Virus record (IMG/VR): IMGVR_UViG_3300023184_000422
Location: 1-28,263 of that record
DNA from: a virus
Length of the DNA stretch: 28,263 bases
Direction: 5' to 3' (one strand)
Numbering within the stretch: the first letter of the stretch is position 1; the number at the start of each line of letters is the position of its first letter. The notes below the pieces were generated by a model. The model ran no database searches and was not told the origin of the DNA. It saw only the letters and a list, made by a program, of their open reading frames with translations. The translations under genes and the position numbers were made by a program. Below, in pieces: positions 14,780-23,086 of the stretch.

Positions 14780-17728
14780 ATGGCAACATTGAATTCACCG
14801 GGCGTATTAGTAACAGTAATTGATGAGAGTTTTTATACTCCAGCGGCACCAGGAACTGTGCCTTTATTATTTGTAACATCTGCCCAAGACAAAACAAATG
14901 CAGGCGGCACCATAGCAGCCGGCACCACAGCAGCAAATGCTGGTAAATTATGGTTAATGACCAGTCAGCGTGATTTAGCTGACACATTTGGTGTACCACA
15001 ATTTTATACAGATGCTAGTGGTAATCCATTACATGGTAATGAGTTAAATGAATACGGTCTGCAAGCAGCTTATAGTTTGCTTGGTGTTAGTAGCAGAGCA
15101 TATGTTATTAGAGCCGACGTTAATACAACAGATTTAATCCCAACATCTAGTACGCCGAAGGGTAATCCAAATGCTGGACAATATTGGATTGATACCAATG
15201 ATAGCAAATATGGTATTAAAGAATGGGATTCAACCAAACAAATATTTGTTGATAAAACTCCTATTATATTAAACGACGATTCCGATGCAGGACAGTTTAG
15301 TGGTATTGCACCAGCTTCTACTGTTGGGAATATGGGAGATTATTGTTTAATTCTTACTAAAAATAATACCAATAGATTGTACTATAAGACTAGCGGAACA
15401 TTATGGGATGTTGTTCTTAATGCATCAAAAAATCTTGCAATGACCCCTCATTATCAAGTTCCTAATTGGAATGGTGGTACTGCTAACAAGAGTGTATGGA
15501 TTGTAACAACTACAGCCAACAATGGTGCTAACTGGAGTGTAAAACGTTTTAATAGTGCATCTCAGGGATGGGATAAACTAACAGCACCAATCTATGATAA
15601 GGTATTAGAAGCTACAGCAGGATTAGATCCAAAAGGTGGGTCGGCTATACCTATTGGATCTGTTTTTATTGAAACAAATTACGATAACAACTCAGCCAAT
15701 CCAATAGCAAACTTTAAGGCATGGAGACGTGCAAATACTGGAGCAACTACTATAGCTAGTAGTTTAAGTCCTAAATCTGGTGCAGGTACATATAGTTTTA
15801 CAATTAAAGAAACAACAGCAGGATCTACTACCTGGTCCGGTGCTACTACAATAACTGTCACAGGTGGTTCAACTACTACCAGCCTTGCATCTTTAATTCC
15901 AGGATTTATAGCGGCTGCGGGCCTTGTTAATATTGTTACTAATTATAATGCTGTAACTGATAGTATAACAATTTCGCACAAGTTAGGAGGCGATTTTGAA
16001 ATGACCGACGGCACCGCTGCTCCATTAGCTGCACTTGGATTTCGAGCAGATATAACTTCTAATTTATATACTCCTGCACCTGGAGATACTCCTGCAGCTT
16101 TTATTGCTACAAATTGGTCACCATTAAGTTATGTTGCATCGGATGATGCACCATATAATACTCCAGCTGATGGAACACTATGGTATAATTCAATAGTTGA
16201 CGAAGTTGATATTATGTATCATGACGGTACTCAATGGGTTGGTTATCGCACCGCTGGTGCATTTCCTAACTCAAGTCCCGGAGGTCCGATTGTTTCGGCA
16301 ACTGCACCTGCAAAATCTAATGGACAAAGTCTTGGAGGACCATTGGTAAATGGTGATATATGGATTTCCACCGCAGATATGGACCGCTATGGTAAAGACA
16401 TTTATGTTTATAGTACCACTGCCGGTTGGGTTAAACAAGATGTTACTGATCAATCAACCTCTAATGGTTGGTTATTTGCAGATGCTCGTTGGAGCGGCGC
16501 TGGCGATGATGTTGAACCAGATAGTATACAAAAATTGTTAACATACAATTATCTAGACCCAGACGCACCGGATCCTGCTATCTATCCAAGAGGTATGCGT
16601 TTGTTTAACACTCGTCGTAGTGGATTTAATGTTAAAGAATACATGACCGGCTATATTGATATATATGCTAACAGTGGTAGAAATCAACGGTATCCAAAAG
16701 TAACTGGTGAACTATTAGATGCATATAACACGGATCGTTGGGTATCAAAACATAATGTGGCCGAAGACGGATCTGGTGTATTTGGACGTCATGCACAGCG
16801 AGCACAAATTGTTGCGGCATTAAAATCTACAATTGATACAAATACAATTATTAGGGATACAGATACAGTTAACTTCAACTTAATGGCCGCACCTGGTTAT
16901 CCAGAAGCTATCCAAAATATGGTTGGTTTTAATGTTGACAGAGGGCAGACAGCATTTGTTATTGGTGATACACCATTCCGTTTGCACCCAACAGGAACTG
17001 CATTAAATGCTTGGGGCAAAAATACTGCACTAGCATATGACAATAATGACGACGGTGCAGTAACATATGATGAATATATGGCTATGTACTATCCAAGTGG
17101 TTATACTAACGATAATACAGGTAATTATATTGTTGTTCCACCAAGTCACATGATGTTACGTACAATTATCAACAGTGATGCAAAAAGCTATCAGTGGTTT
17201 GCACCAGCAGGTACACGTCGTGGTGGTATTGATAATGCTACATCAGTTGGATATATTACTAATGAAGGTGAGTTTAAAACTACTGCGTTATCACAAGGTA
17301 TACGCGATGTATTAGACTCAGTTAAAATTAATCCAATTGCAACTTTTACAGGTGTTGGAATTGTAGCATATGGTCAACGTACTCGTGCTAAAAATGCCAG
17401 TGCATTAGATAGAATTAATGTTGCTCGTCTAGTTTGTTATCTAAGACGTCAACTAGATGTTCTTGCAAGACCATTCTTGTTTGAACCTAATGATGCACAA
17501 ACTCGCAGAGAAATCAAAGCAGCAGCAGAAAGTCTAATGCTTGAATTAGTAGGTCAACGTGCATTGTATGACTATGTTGTAGTTTGCGATGAAACAAATA
17601 ATACTCCTTCAAGAATAGATCGTAGCGAATTATATATGGATATTGCAATTGAGCCTGTTAAAGCAGTTGAATACATTTATATTCCTTTAAGATTAAAAAA
17701 TACTGGCGATATTAAGGCCGGCCTATAA
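14780..17728 (+). CDS. gp18: Tail sheath protein gp18, enlarged
   Basis: A 982-residue contractile sheath subunit; T4 gp18 has 659. The N-terminal 120 residues (LNSPGVLVTVIDESFYTPA, TSQRDLADTFG, NEYGLQAAYSLLGVSSRAYV) and residues about 580-982 are conserved sheath. The latter include PRGMRLFNTRRSGFNVKEYM, FTGVGIVAYGQRT, RINVARLVCYLRRQLDVLARP and EPVKAVEYIYIPL. Between them, about residues 125-555, sit extra surface domains. They include several GD/GxxW...Y....W modules (QYWIDTNDSKYGIKEW, GTLWYNSIVDEVDIMYHDG, GDIWISTADMD) and a Thr-rich beta segment near 330-420. The subunits shorten around the tube to drive it through the cell envelope. A TTAGGAG site supports the start. Confidence 0.93.
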   Translation: MATLNSPGVLVTVIDESFYTPAAPGTVPLLFVTSAQDKTNAGGTIAAGTTAANAGKLWLMTSQRDLADTFGVPQFYTDASGNPLHGNELNEYGLQAAYSLLGVSSRAYVIRADVNTTDLIPTSSTPKGNPNAGQYWIDTNDSKYGIKEWDSTKQIFVDKTPIILNDDSDAGQFSGIAPASTVGNMGDYCLILTKNNTNRLYYKTSGTLWDVVLNASKNLAMTPHYQVPNWNGGTANKSVWIVTTTANNGANWSVKRFNSASQGWDKLTAPIYDKVLEATAGLDPKGGSAIPIGSVFIETNYDNNSANPIANFKAWRRANTGATTIASSLSPKSGAGTYSFTIKETTAGSTTWSGATTITVTGGSTTTSLASLIPGFIAAAGLVNIVTNYNAVTDSITISHKLGGDFEMTDGTAAPLAALGFRADITSNLYTPAPGDTPAAFIATNWSPLSYVASDDAPYNTPADGTLWYNSIVDEVDIMYHDGTQWVGYRTAGAFPNSSPGGPIVSATAPAKSNGQSLGGPLVNGDIWISTADMDRYGKDIYVYSTTAGWVKQDVTDQSTSNGWLFADARWSGAGDDVEPDSIQKLLTYNYLDPDAPDPAIYPRGMRLFNTRRSGFNVKEYMTGYIDIYANSGRNQRYPKVTGELLDAYNTDRWVSKHNVAEDGSGVFGRHAQRAQIVAALKSTIDTNTIIRDTDTVNFNLMAAPGYPEAIQNMVGFNVDRGQTAFVIGDTPFRLHPTGTALNAWGKNTALAYDNNDDGAVTYDEYMAMYYPSGYTNDNTGNYIVVPPSHMMLRTIINSDAKSYQWFAPAGTRRGGIDNATSVGYITNEGEFKTTALSQGIRDVLDSVKINPIATFTGVGIVAYGQRTRAKNASALDRINVARLVCYLRRQLDVLARPFLFEPNDAQTRREIKAAAESLMLELVGQRALYDYVVVCDETNNTPSRIDRSELYMDIAIEPVKAVEYIYIPLRLKNTGDIKAGL

Positions 17729-17730
17729 TA

Positions 17731-17738
17731 GGTAAATA
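17731..17738 (+). promoter_or_regulatory. Late promoter motif GGTAAATA (gp19)
   Basis: It starts 2 bases after the gp18 stop, in the AGGTAAATA form, 22 bases before the gp19 ATG. AAGGAG at 17748-17753 is the ribosome site. A separate promoter for the tube fits its very high copy number. Confidence 0.68.
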
Positions 17739-17760
17739 ACATAGATTAAGGAGCATTTAT

Positions 17761-18405
17761 ATGCCAGTTGCAAGTTTAAATAGATTTACAGTACCATTAG
17801 CGGCAAGTCAAGGGCCTAATACCCAAGGCTTGTTAATGCCAAAATTACAGTATCGTTTCCGTGTTACAATGGATCAGTTTGGTGTAGGTGGTCAACCAAG
17901 TACTGAATTAACTAAACAAGTTATGACTGTTACTCGTCCTGAAATTTCATTTGAAGAAGTTCCATTACATGTTTATAACAGTACAGTTAAACTTTTAGGA
18001 AAACACAAGTTTGGTGATGTTAAATTAAAAATTAGAGATGATGCCAGCGGCGTTGTTACTAAAAAAATAGGCGAACAAATGCAGAAACAGTTTGATTTCT
18101 TTGAACAAAGTGGAGCAGCATCTGGTTCAGATTATAAATTTAGAATGCGTGTTGAAATTCTTGATGGTGGTAATGGTGCTTACGAGCCTGTTACTTTAGA
18201 AAGTTTTGAATACTTAGGTTGCTGGATTAAACAGGTTACTTATGCAGGTGGTGATTACACAAAGAATGATCCGTTTGATATTGATATGTCAATTTGTATA
18301 GATAACGCTATTCAACTTGAAGCACCAGGTGGTGCAGCTAGCGGTATTGGATTAGATGTTGGTCGTGTTGTAAGAGCATCTAACGCCCAAGGTCTAGTTA
18401 ACTAA
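17761..18405 (+). CDS. gp19: Tail tube protein gp19
   Basis: A 214-residue tube subunit that stacks as rings to form the inner tail channel. It opens MPVASLNRFTVPL, then GLLMPKLQYRFRVTMDQFGV. ELTKQVMTVTRPEISFEEV and VKLLGKHKFGDVKLKIRDD are the conserved strands of the phage tube fold, followed by YEPVTLESFEYLGCWIKQVTYAGGDY. Length is slightly above T4 gp19 (163 residues), with a Gly/Ala-rich C-terminal tail. A strong AAGGAG site lies 7 bases before the ATG. The gene has its own late promoter after gp18 and ends just before a strong terminator. Confidence 0.93.
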   Translation: MPVASLNRFTVPLAASQGPNTQGLLMPKLQYRFRVTMDQFGVGGQPSTELTKQVMTVTRPEISFEEVPLHVYNSTVKLLGKHKFGDVKLKIRDDASGVVTKKIGEQMQKQFDFFEQSGAASGSDYKFRMRVEILDGGNGAYEPVTLESFEYLGCWIKQVTYAGGDYTKNDPFDIDMSICIDNAIQLEAPGGAASGIGLDVGRVVRASNAQGLVN

Positions 18406-18421
18406 TAATCGCGTAATAATT

Positions 18422-18449
18422 AAAAACCTGGATTAATCTCCAGGTTTTT
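18422..18449 (+). terminator. Intrinsic terminator after gp19
   Basis: An 11-bp perfect stem (AAAAACCTGGA with TCCAGGTTTTT) closes a 6-base loop, and the T-run is the 3' arm. The A-rich 5' arm would let it work on the other strand too. It separates the sheath/tube unit from the next late promoter, which begins 6 bases later. Confidence 0.88.
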
Positions 18450-18454
18450 CTTTG

Positions 18455-18462
18455 ACTAAATA
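18455..18462 (+). promoter_or_regulatory. Late promoter motif ACTAAATA
   Basis: The motif ends exactly 5 bases before the ATG at 18468, with no ribosome site. It directly follows the gp19 terminator, so a new transcript must start here. Confidence 0.7.
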
Positions 18463-18467
18463 TTACT

Positions 18468-19670
18468 ATGAGCGATACATTTAATAACTATATAACCAAC
18501 AAAGGGTTTGGTACAATACTCAAAACCTACGAACACGCAAATAGATTATATATTGGTAGCGGTAACAGTGCTTTTGCTAAATCACCTAAATTTAGTTTTT
18601 TATATTTTGTAAAATTTAATATAAATTCACTTAGTGTACAAGATAAAGAATGGGCTGAAAAAGATAGATTTAATGTTGGGTTATTGGCAAAGAAAGTTGA
18701 TCTTCCTAAATTTAACATTGCTACAGAAACATTAAATCAATATAATAGAAAAACAATAATACAAAAAAGTATAAGTTATAATCCTGTTAGTATAGATTTA
18801 CACGACGATAACACAAATATTACACATCTTCTTTGGGTTAATTATTATAAACGTTATTATGTTGACGGGCAACAAACTAATGCAGCATTTGGAGATACCA
18901 AATACGGAAATATTGATTATAATTATGGTAGATATGATGCTGGACTGAATACTAATTTTTTTAATTCTATTGAAATTTATGTAATGCATCAAGGAAATTT
19001 TACAAAATATACGTTGGTTAATCCTAAAATTAAAGATTGGAAACACGATAGTGTAGATCAAAGCTCAGGCGGTAAAACATTAGAAAATAAATTAACAGTT
19101 GAATTTGAAACAGTATTTTATGATCATGGAAAACTTCAAAAAAATGGTGATAATTATTTTGATTTAAAATATTACGATCAAACACCAGGCCCTCATACAG
19201 CAGGAAACGATCTTCTTTATGATAAAAGAGGAATATCACCATTTGATAAAACTTTACAGTCTCCAAGATTCAAATCAAGTAGACCACCAACTTCTATAAA
19301 TTCAGAATACGACAAAGTAAGTGATCCAAGACAATATGGAATAGTAAATCGTCCAGGAGCTTCAGATATATTAACTCAATTAGGAACCGTTGTACTTAAA
19401 AATTATGTTAATCAAAACGGTCTAACTAGACAAAATGCTACCGCATATAATATTGCAGGTAGTTTATTAAGCTATACATTAAATAGTGGTGCAGGAAAAT
19501 ATGGAAAATCTGGGCCTGCAAACGAATACTCTGAACCGGCTGCAAATGCACCGGGTGTGTTTACTTTGCCCGGCGGAGTTGGAATTAATATATTCAAAGG
19601 ATTTAATACCAGCGTTGATGGAAAAATTAGAGCTAATCCTGCGGCAATAATTTTTCCTCCTAAAGGTTAA
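18468..19670 (+). CDS. Tail tube/baseplate-type structural protein (gp54-like candidate)
   Basis: A 400-residue protein. Residues about 40-230 have a tube-like beta pattern: SFLYFVKFNI, KKVDLPKFNIATETLNQYNR, then ISYNPVSIDLHDD and LLWVNYYKRYY, and later LTVEFETVFYDHG. The LP.F..ETLNQYNR...I...Y.PVSI..HDD pattern resembles the gp19/gp54 tube-initiator class (in T4 gp54, a K.P.....ETDWNYN...I..REL.P..I.FR.D stretch). The last 120 residues are low-complexity and Pro/Gly-rich, ending in NPAAIIFPPKG. A baseplate or tube-end role is inferred from this and from its place after gp19; a true gp54 identity is not proven. It is the first gene of a five-gene late unit and is probably translated from a leaderless mRNA. 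Confidence 0.55.
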   Translation: MSDTFNNYITNKGFGTILKTYEHANRLYIGSGNSAFAKSPKFSFLYFVKFNINSLSVQDKEWAEKDRFNVGLLAKKVDLPKFNIATETLNQYNRKTIIQKSISYNPVSIDLHDDNTNITHLLWVNYYKRYYVDGQQTNAAFGDTKYGNIDYNYGRYDAGLNTNFFNSIEIYVMHQGNFTKYTLVNPKIKDWKHDSVDQSSGGKTLENKLTVEFETVFYDHGKLQKNGDNYFDLKYYDQTPGPHTAGNDLLYDKRGISPFDKTLQSPRFKSSRPPTSINSEYDKVSDPRQYGIVNRPGASDILTQLGTVVLKNYVNQNGLTRQNATAYNIAGSLLSYTLNSGAGKYGKSGPANEYSEPAANAPGVFTLPGGVGINIFKGFNTSVDGKIRANPAAIIFPPKG

Positions 19671-19672
19671 TC

Positions 19673-20155
19673 ATGACTCAATATTCTAATTTACCTCCAG
19701 CAGCATTACCATCTAATTCTAATACTGTAAATGTAATGGATAAGTATTATTCTAACCCTATTGAATTAAATCCAACGGTATTAGCAGCAATGACTGGATA
19801 TTTTACCAATAGAGGATTTGGTGAAGTTGCTGCCGAGTCAATTACATTAACTATTATGAAACAGTCTCAGACTGATGGTTATAACCCAATGCAAATATTA
19901 GATACATTAAAAGGTTTAACTAATGTTCAATTATCAGGATTAGTATCCGAACTATTAAATTATAATAGATTTAAATCTAGTAGTTTAGGGTATTCTCGAG
20001 GATTTACTCCTAATCCTCGAATACAAAGAAATATAATAGATGGCTACTACAACTTTAGTATATCAAATACATCTATTAACACAAGGTTTGCTTTGTTTGA
20101 TCAAAACGGAGAACTACTAACCAATGAAAATGGTCAAATTTTAACAACGGAATAA
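19673..20155 (+). CDS. Conserved T4-like phage structural-type protein, unknown role
   Basis: A 160-residue protein starting 2 bases after the preceding stop, with AAAGG as ribosome site. A helical core includes LAAMTGYFTNRGFGEVAAES, TIMKQSQTDGYNPMQILDTL and GLTNVQLSGLVSELLNYNRF, then SSLGYSRGF. This block resembles a family encoded in the structural region of T4-like cyanophages, often listed as virion structural protein (recalled, not searched). The last 25 residues (FALFDQNGELLTNENGQILT) are a small beta tail. No enzyme motif or signal is seen. Confidence 0.65.
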   Translation: MTQYSNLPPAALPSNSNTVNVMDKYYSNPIELNPTVLAAMTGYFTNRGFGEVAAESITLTIMKQSQTDGYNPMQILDTLKGLTNVQLSGLVSELLNYNRFKSSSLGYSRGFTPNPRIQRNIIDGYYNFSISNTSINTRFALFDQNGELLTNENGQILTTE

Positions 20156-20160
20156 TTAAT

Positions 20161-20883
20161 ATGCCAAAAATTACAGAGTTATCAATTACACCAACTATTA
20201 GCGATGCTACAACTTTTTTAGTAGTTAATAACGGTGCCGCAAAAAGATTTGCCTATCAAGATTTATCTAATCAGATATTAGCAAACGTACCAATAGCAAT
20301 ACAAGGAACCAACGGTACACAAGGAATTGATGGTGCCCAAGGAAGTAGAGGCTTACAAGGTCTAACTGGCCAAGGTACTCAGGGTGTCGGCGGAGCCCAG
20401 GGTAGCTCTACTGGATCACAAGGAGCACAAGGGCCAAATGCAGGGCAAGGTACACAAGGATTGACTGGACAAGGTGTACAAGGTGTTACAGGTCCTGGTA
20501 GTTCATATATTAGAGGTGTAGCTCAGGGTTCAACTGCAAACATTGCAGATAGTGCAACTGGTAATATTTCAATTACAGGATTTAAATCTTATTCATTACT
20601 AAAGGTGCAAACAAGTGCAGCAGCTTGGGTTCGACTATATATAACTAGTGCGGCAAGAACCAGCGACAGTGCAAGAGATCAAACTACAGACCCTACTCCA
20701 GGATCAGGTGTAATAGCTGAAGTAATTACAACAGGAGCACAAACACAATTAATAACGCCAGCTATATTTGGATTCAACGATGATACAACACCAGGCAATA
20801 CAATTTATCTAGCAGTAACTAATCTAAGTGGGTCAACAGCTTCAATAACAGTTACATTAACACTATTACGTTTGGAAACATAA
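20161..20883 (+). CDS. Short collagen-like virion protein with C-terminal beta-sandwich
   Basis: A 240-residue protein in three parts. Residues 1-48 form a small alpha/beta head (KITELSITPTISDATTFLVV). Residues 49-113 are imperfect Gly-X-Y repeats. Residues about 118-240 form a beta-sandwich with SYSLLKVQTSAAAWVRLYIT, GSGVIAEVITTGAQT, PAIFGFNDD and ITVTLTLLRLE. This C-terminal domain is one I recognise from collagen-like proteins of marine T4-like phages. A short fibre or virion decoration is inferred. It starts 5 bases after the preceding stop and ends one base before the peptidase gene, so the two are almost certainly co-translated. Confidence 0.78.
   Translation: MPKITELSITPTISDATTFLVVNNGAAKRFAYQDLSNQILANVPIAIQGTNGTQGIDGAQGSRGLQGLTGQGTQGVGGAQGSSTGSQGAQGPNAGQGTQGLTGQGVQGVTGPGSSYIRGVAQGSTANIADSATGNISITGFKSYSLLKVQTSAAAWVRLYITSAARTSDSARDQTTDPTPGSGVIAEVITTGAQTQLITPAIFGFNDDTTPGNTIYLAVTNLSGSTASITVTLTLLRLET
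20305..20499 (+). repeat. Gly-X-Y coding repeat
   Basis: About 65 codons with Gly mostly at every third residue (GTQ, GAQ, GLT, GVQ) but with several breaks (GQG, GSSTG). It is a shorter, more irregular version of the fibre repeats at 111-635 and 1262-2131. Confidence 0.85.
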
Positions 20884-20884
20884 A

Positions 20885-22144
20885 ATGTCTGACATAGATG
20901 AAAGTATTGAATCTACCAATTTAAAAGAATTTGATATTTCTGATATTAATCCACTATTTCGTATAGGAGATTATGTAGGACTCACACCACCGGCAGTTGC
21001 AATTGCTTATAACTTTCCTGCAAGTGACGGAGCAGGAGTTAAAATTGGTATTATTGCACCCATAGGTGGCGGATTTTTGCAAAGTGATCTTAATAAAACA
21101 TTTGATGATTTAAAATTTAGTGGATTAATTGCTGCAGGTACTACTGCACCTACAATTAACCAAGTATTATTAGATGGAACAAGTGGTACATTTACTGGAG
21201 CATCTCCAGATAATGAAAATACACTTGATATCTATGCAATAGCCACACTAGTTCCGGCAGCTAATATCACTATATATTTTAGTAGCGGTTTTACATCTGC
21301 ACTTAATAGAGCAATATCCGACGGCTGTCATATTATCAGTATAAGTTATACATACGTCAGCGGTGAGCCTAGTTCAGGTACCATGGCAACTATAGATAGT
21401 ATATTATCAACAGCATCTGCTGCTAAGATTGCAATTTGTGTGTCATCTGGAGATAGCGGGTCAACATTTACAGGATTATCAACTGTAAAAGTAGCATACC
21501 CAGCATCTAGCCCAAATGTTATTGCTGTAGGTGGAACAAAACTTACATTAAATTTAAATAACACAAGACAAAGTGAAACTGATGATAACAGAGATCTTGG
21601 CTTTTCAGCAACATGGGGCGGAGGTGGAGGTATAAGTGGATATTTTTCATTACCTAATTGGCAAGCTGGTCTATACTATACACCCATTAATAGTGGTACT
21701 ACTGGAACACAAACAGCATTAACTATGAGAGGAGTACCTGATATTTCAGGACCAATGAATGGGCATTTACTTTATTTTAATGGAGCCATAGTGTCGTATG
21801 GTGGGACTAGTGTTTCAGCACCAGTAATGGCAGGGATGCTGGCAAGAATGCAAGCATTAACAGGCAAACAACGATCATCTGCGGAATATAATACATTATT
21901 CTATAAGAATAAAAATTCATTTTACGATATAGTAGTTGGAAGTAATAACACTCTTATTACTAGTGGATATATTGGTACTACAGATTGGGATCCTGTTACT
22001 GGGTTAGGTCCTCCCACAGGAACTTTAGTTTACAAATATTTAAAAAATGGGTTACGACCTACTTCAGGTAAAATATTTCCTAATGATAAATTTAATCGTA
22101 GACCTGCATCTGGACAAATTTGGCCACGTAGTAAAACTTTATGA
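20885..22144 (+). CDS. Sedolisin-type serine-carboxyl peptidase (S53), no prodomain
   Basis: A 419-residue protein that aligns end to end with the mature catalytic domain of kumamolisin-like sedolisins. Visible marks: LTPPAVAIAYNFP (33-45) at the mature-domain start; VKIGIIAPIGGGF; Glu111 and Asp115 in ENTLD (catalytic E-x3-D); SISY; Asp190 in SSGDSGS (oxyanion acid); YPASSPNVIAVGGTKL (205-220); RGVPDISG (282-289); nucleophile Ser309 in GGTSVSAP. Asp348 and Asp369 (DWDPVTGLG) fit the calcium site. All four catalytic residues are present. Known sedolisins are secreted with a signal and a prodomain of roughly 150-200 residues; here neither exists. The last 30 residues repeat RP(T/A)SG(K/Q)I(F/W)P, perhaps a virion anchor. 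It lies between a collagen-like protein and gp4 (ATGA overlap), so it is a late and probably virion-borne protease. Confidence 0.87.
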   Translation: MSDIDESIESTNLKEFDISDINPLFRIGDYVGLTPPAVAIAYNFPASDGAGVKIGIIAPIGGGFLQSDLNKTFDDLKFSGLIAAGTTAPTINQVLLDGTSGTFTGASPDNENTLDIYAIATLVPAANITIYFSSGFTSALNRAISDGCHIISISYTYVSGEPSSGTMATIDSILSTASAAKIAICVSSGDSGSTFTGLSTVKVAYPASSPNVIAVGGTKLTLNLNNTRQSETDDNRDLGFSATWGGGGGISGYFSLPNWQAGLYYTPINSGTTGTQTALTMRGVPDISGPMNGHLLYFNGAIVSYGGTSVSAPVMAGMLARMQALTGKQRSSAEYNTLFYKNKNSFYDIVVGSNNTLITSGYIGTTDWDPVTGLGPPTGTLVYKYLKNGLRPTSGKIFPNDKFNRRPASGQIWPRSKTL

Positions 22145-22584
22145 GTTTAAAATTTAGTCAAGGTATCTACCAAGTAAAAAATATTGAAAAATATATTGGC
22201 AGTAAACCTCCCTATTGTAGAAGTAGTTGGGAAACCACATTTTGTATGTTTTGCGATAATAATCCTAGTATACAAGAATGGGCTAGCGAACCCGTGAAGA
22301 TACCTTATAGAGATCCACTAACAGGCAAGGCCACTGTATATGTTCCTGATTTCTTAATTTCTTATATTGATAAACACATGAAGAAACATGCAGAACTCAT
22401 AGAAATAAAACCTGCTAATCAGATGCTTAAAGAACGTGTAGGTAAAAATCCTTACAATCAAGCACAATTTGTTAAGAATCAAGCTAAGTGGGCCGCTGCA
22501 AGTAAATGGTGCCATCAACAAGGAATTAAGTTTCGAGTTATTAACGAGCACGATATTTTTTCCAATAGCAAAAAATCTAAATAA
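22141..22584 (+). CDS. gp4: Head completion nuclease gp4
   Basis: A 147-residue protein of the T4 gp4 (gp50/gp65) family, distantly TnsA-nuclease-like. Conserved elements are YCRSSWE (25-31), WASEPVKIPY, YVPDF (67-71) and ELIEIKP (85-91), giving the E...D...E-x-K set of a PD-(D/E)xK nuclease: Glu31, Asp70, Glu88, Lys90. In T4 this protein finishes the packaged head before the tail joins, probably by trimming or sealing DNA at the portal. Length equals T4 gp4 (150). The start overlaps the peptidase stop (ATGA), so translation is coupled. Confidence 0.85.
   Translation: MSLKFSQGIYQVKNIEKYIGSKPPYCRSSWETTFCMFCDNNPSIQEWASEPVKIPYRDPLTGKATVYVPDFLISYIDKHMKKHAELIEIKPANQMLKERVGKNPYNQAQFVKNQAKWAAASKWCHQQGIKFRVINEHDIFSNSKKSK
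22576..22583 (+). promoter_or_regulatory. Late promoter motif TCTAAATA (gp16)
   Basis: The motif overlaps the end of the gp4 gene and lies 9 bases before the ATG at 22593. The predicted leader is about 4 bases long. AAGAG between them is a poor ribosome site. Confidence 0.5.
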
Positions 22585-22592
22585 GTAAGAGT

Positions 22593-23075
22593 ATGACTAA
22601 AAAACTTGAAGATCTCCTAGAATTGCCACCCACTGTAGATGCAGTAATTACACCTACTTCTGTGGATGCTAATCCTATTCCTACTATTAATATAGAAGAT
22701 AAATTAGAAGAGTTTGATAAAATATCAGCTGCCCTACCACGTGTAAAAGGATTAGGCGATATCAGCGATGCCGAATTTGATGAACTTGCCGCTAAAGCAG
22801 AACAAGCCTATGATGATTTAATGGACTTGGGTATGAATGTAGAAGCAAGATATGGCAGTAGAATGTTTGAAGTTGCAGCATCTATGTTAACTGCTGCAAT
22901 TACCGCAAAAAGTGCTAAAATTGACAAGAAATTAAAAATGATCGATCTACAGATTAAGAAATTAGCTGTGGATAAAAAGCACGGAAACGAGGATAACGAA
23001 ACTGTAAACGGAGAAGGCTATATACTCACTGACAGAAATAGCATACTTGCTAAGTTAAAAGATTTGAAATCTTAA
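22593..23075 (+). CDS. gp16: Terminase small subunit, gp16-like
   Basis: A 160-residue acidic, mainly helical protein, the same size as T4 gp16 (164). The core has AEQAYDDLMDLGMNVEARYG, then FEVAASMLTAAITAKSAKID and KKLKMIDLQIKKLAVDKK. This is the long helical hairpin pattern of gp16 from T4-like marine phages, which forms rings that regulate the packaging motor and select DNA. The C terminus (GYILTDRNSILAKLK) may contact the large subunit. Identity rests on this pattern, length and position two genes before gp17; a direct T4 match is weak. Confidence 0.65.
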   Translation: MTKKLEDLLELPPTVDAVITPTSVDANPIPTINIEDKLEEFDKISAALPRVKGLGDISDAEFDELAAKAEQAYDDLMDLGMNVEARYGSRMFEVAASMLTAAITAKSAKIDKKLKMIDLQIKKLAVDKKHGNEDNETVNGEGYILTDRNSILAKLKDLKS

Positions 23076-23081
23076 TAAATA
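23074..23081 (+). promoter_or_regulatory. Late promoter motif AATAAATA
   Basis: It overlaps the gp16 stop and ends exactly 5 bases before the ATG at 23087. There is no ribosome site. Confidence 0.65.
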
Positions 23082-23086
23082 ATATT

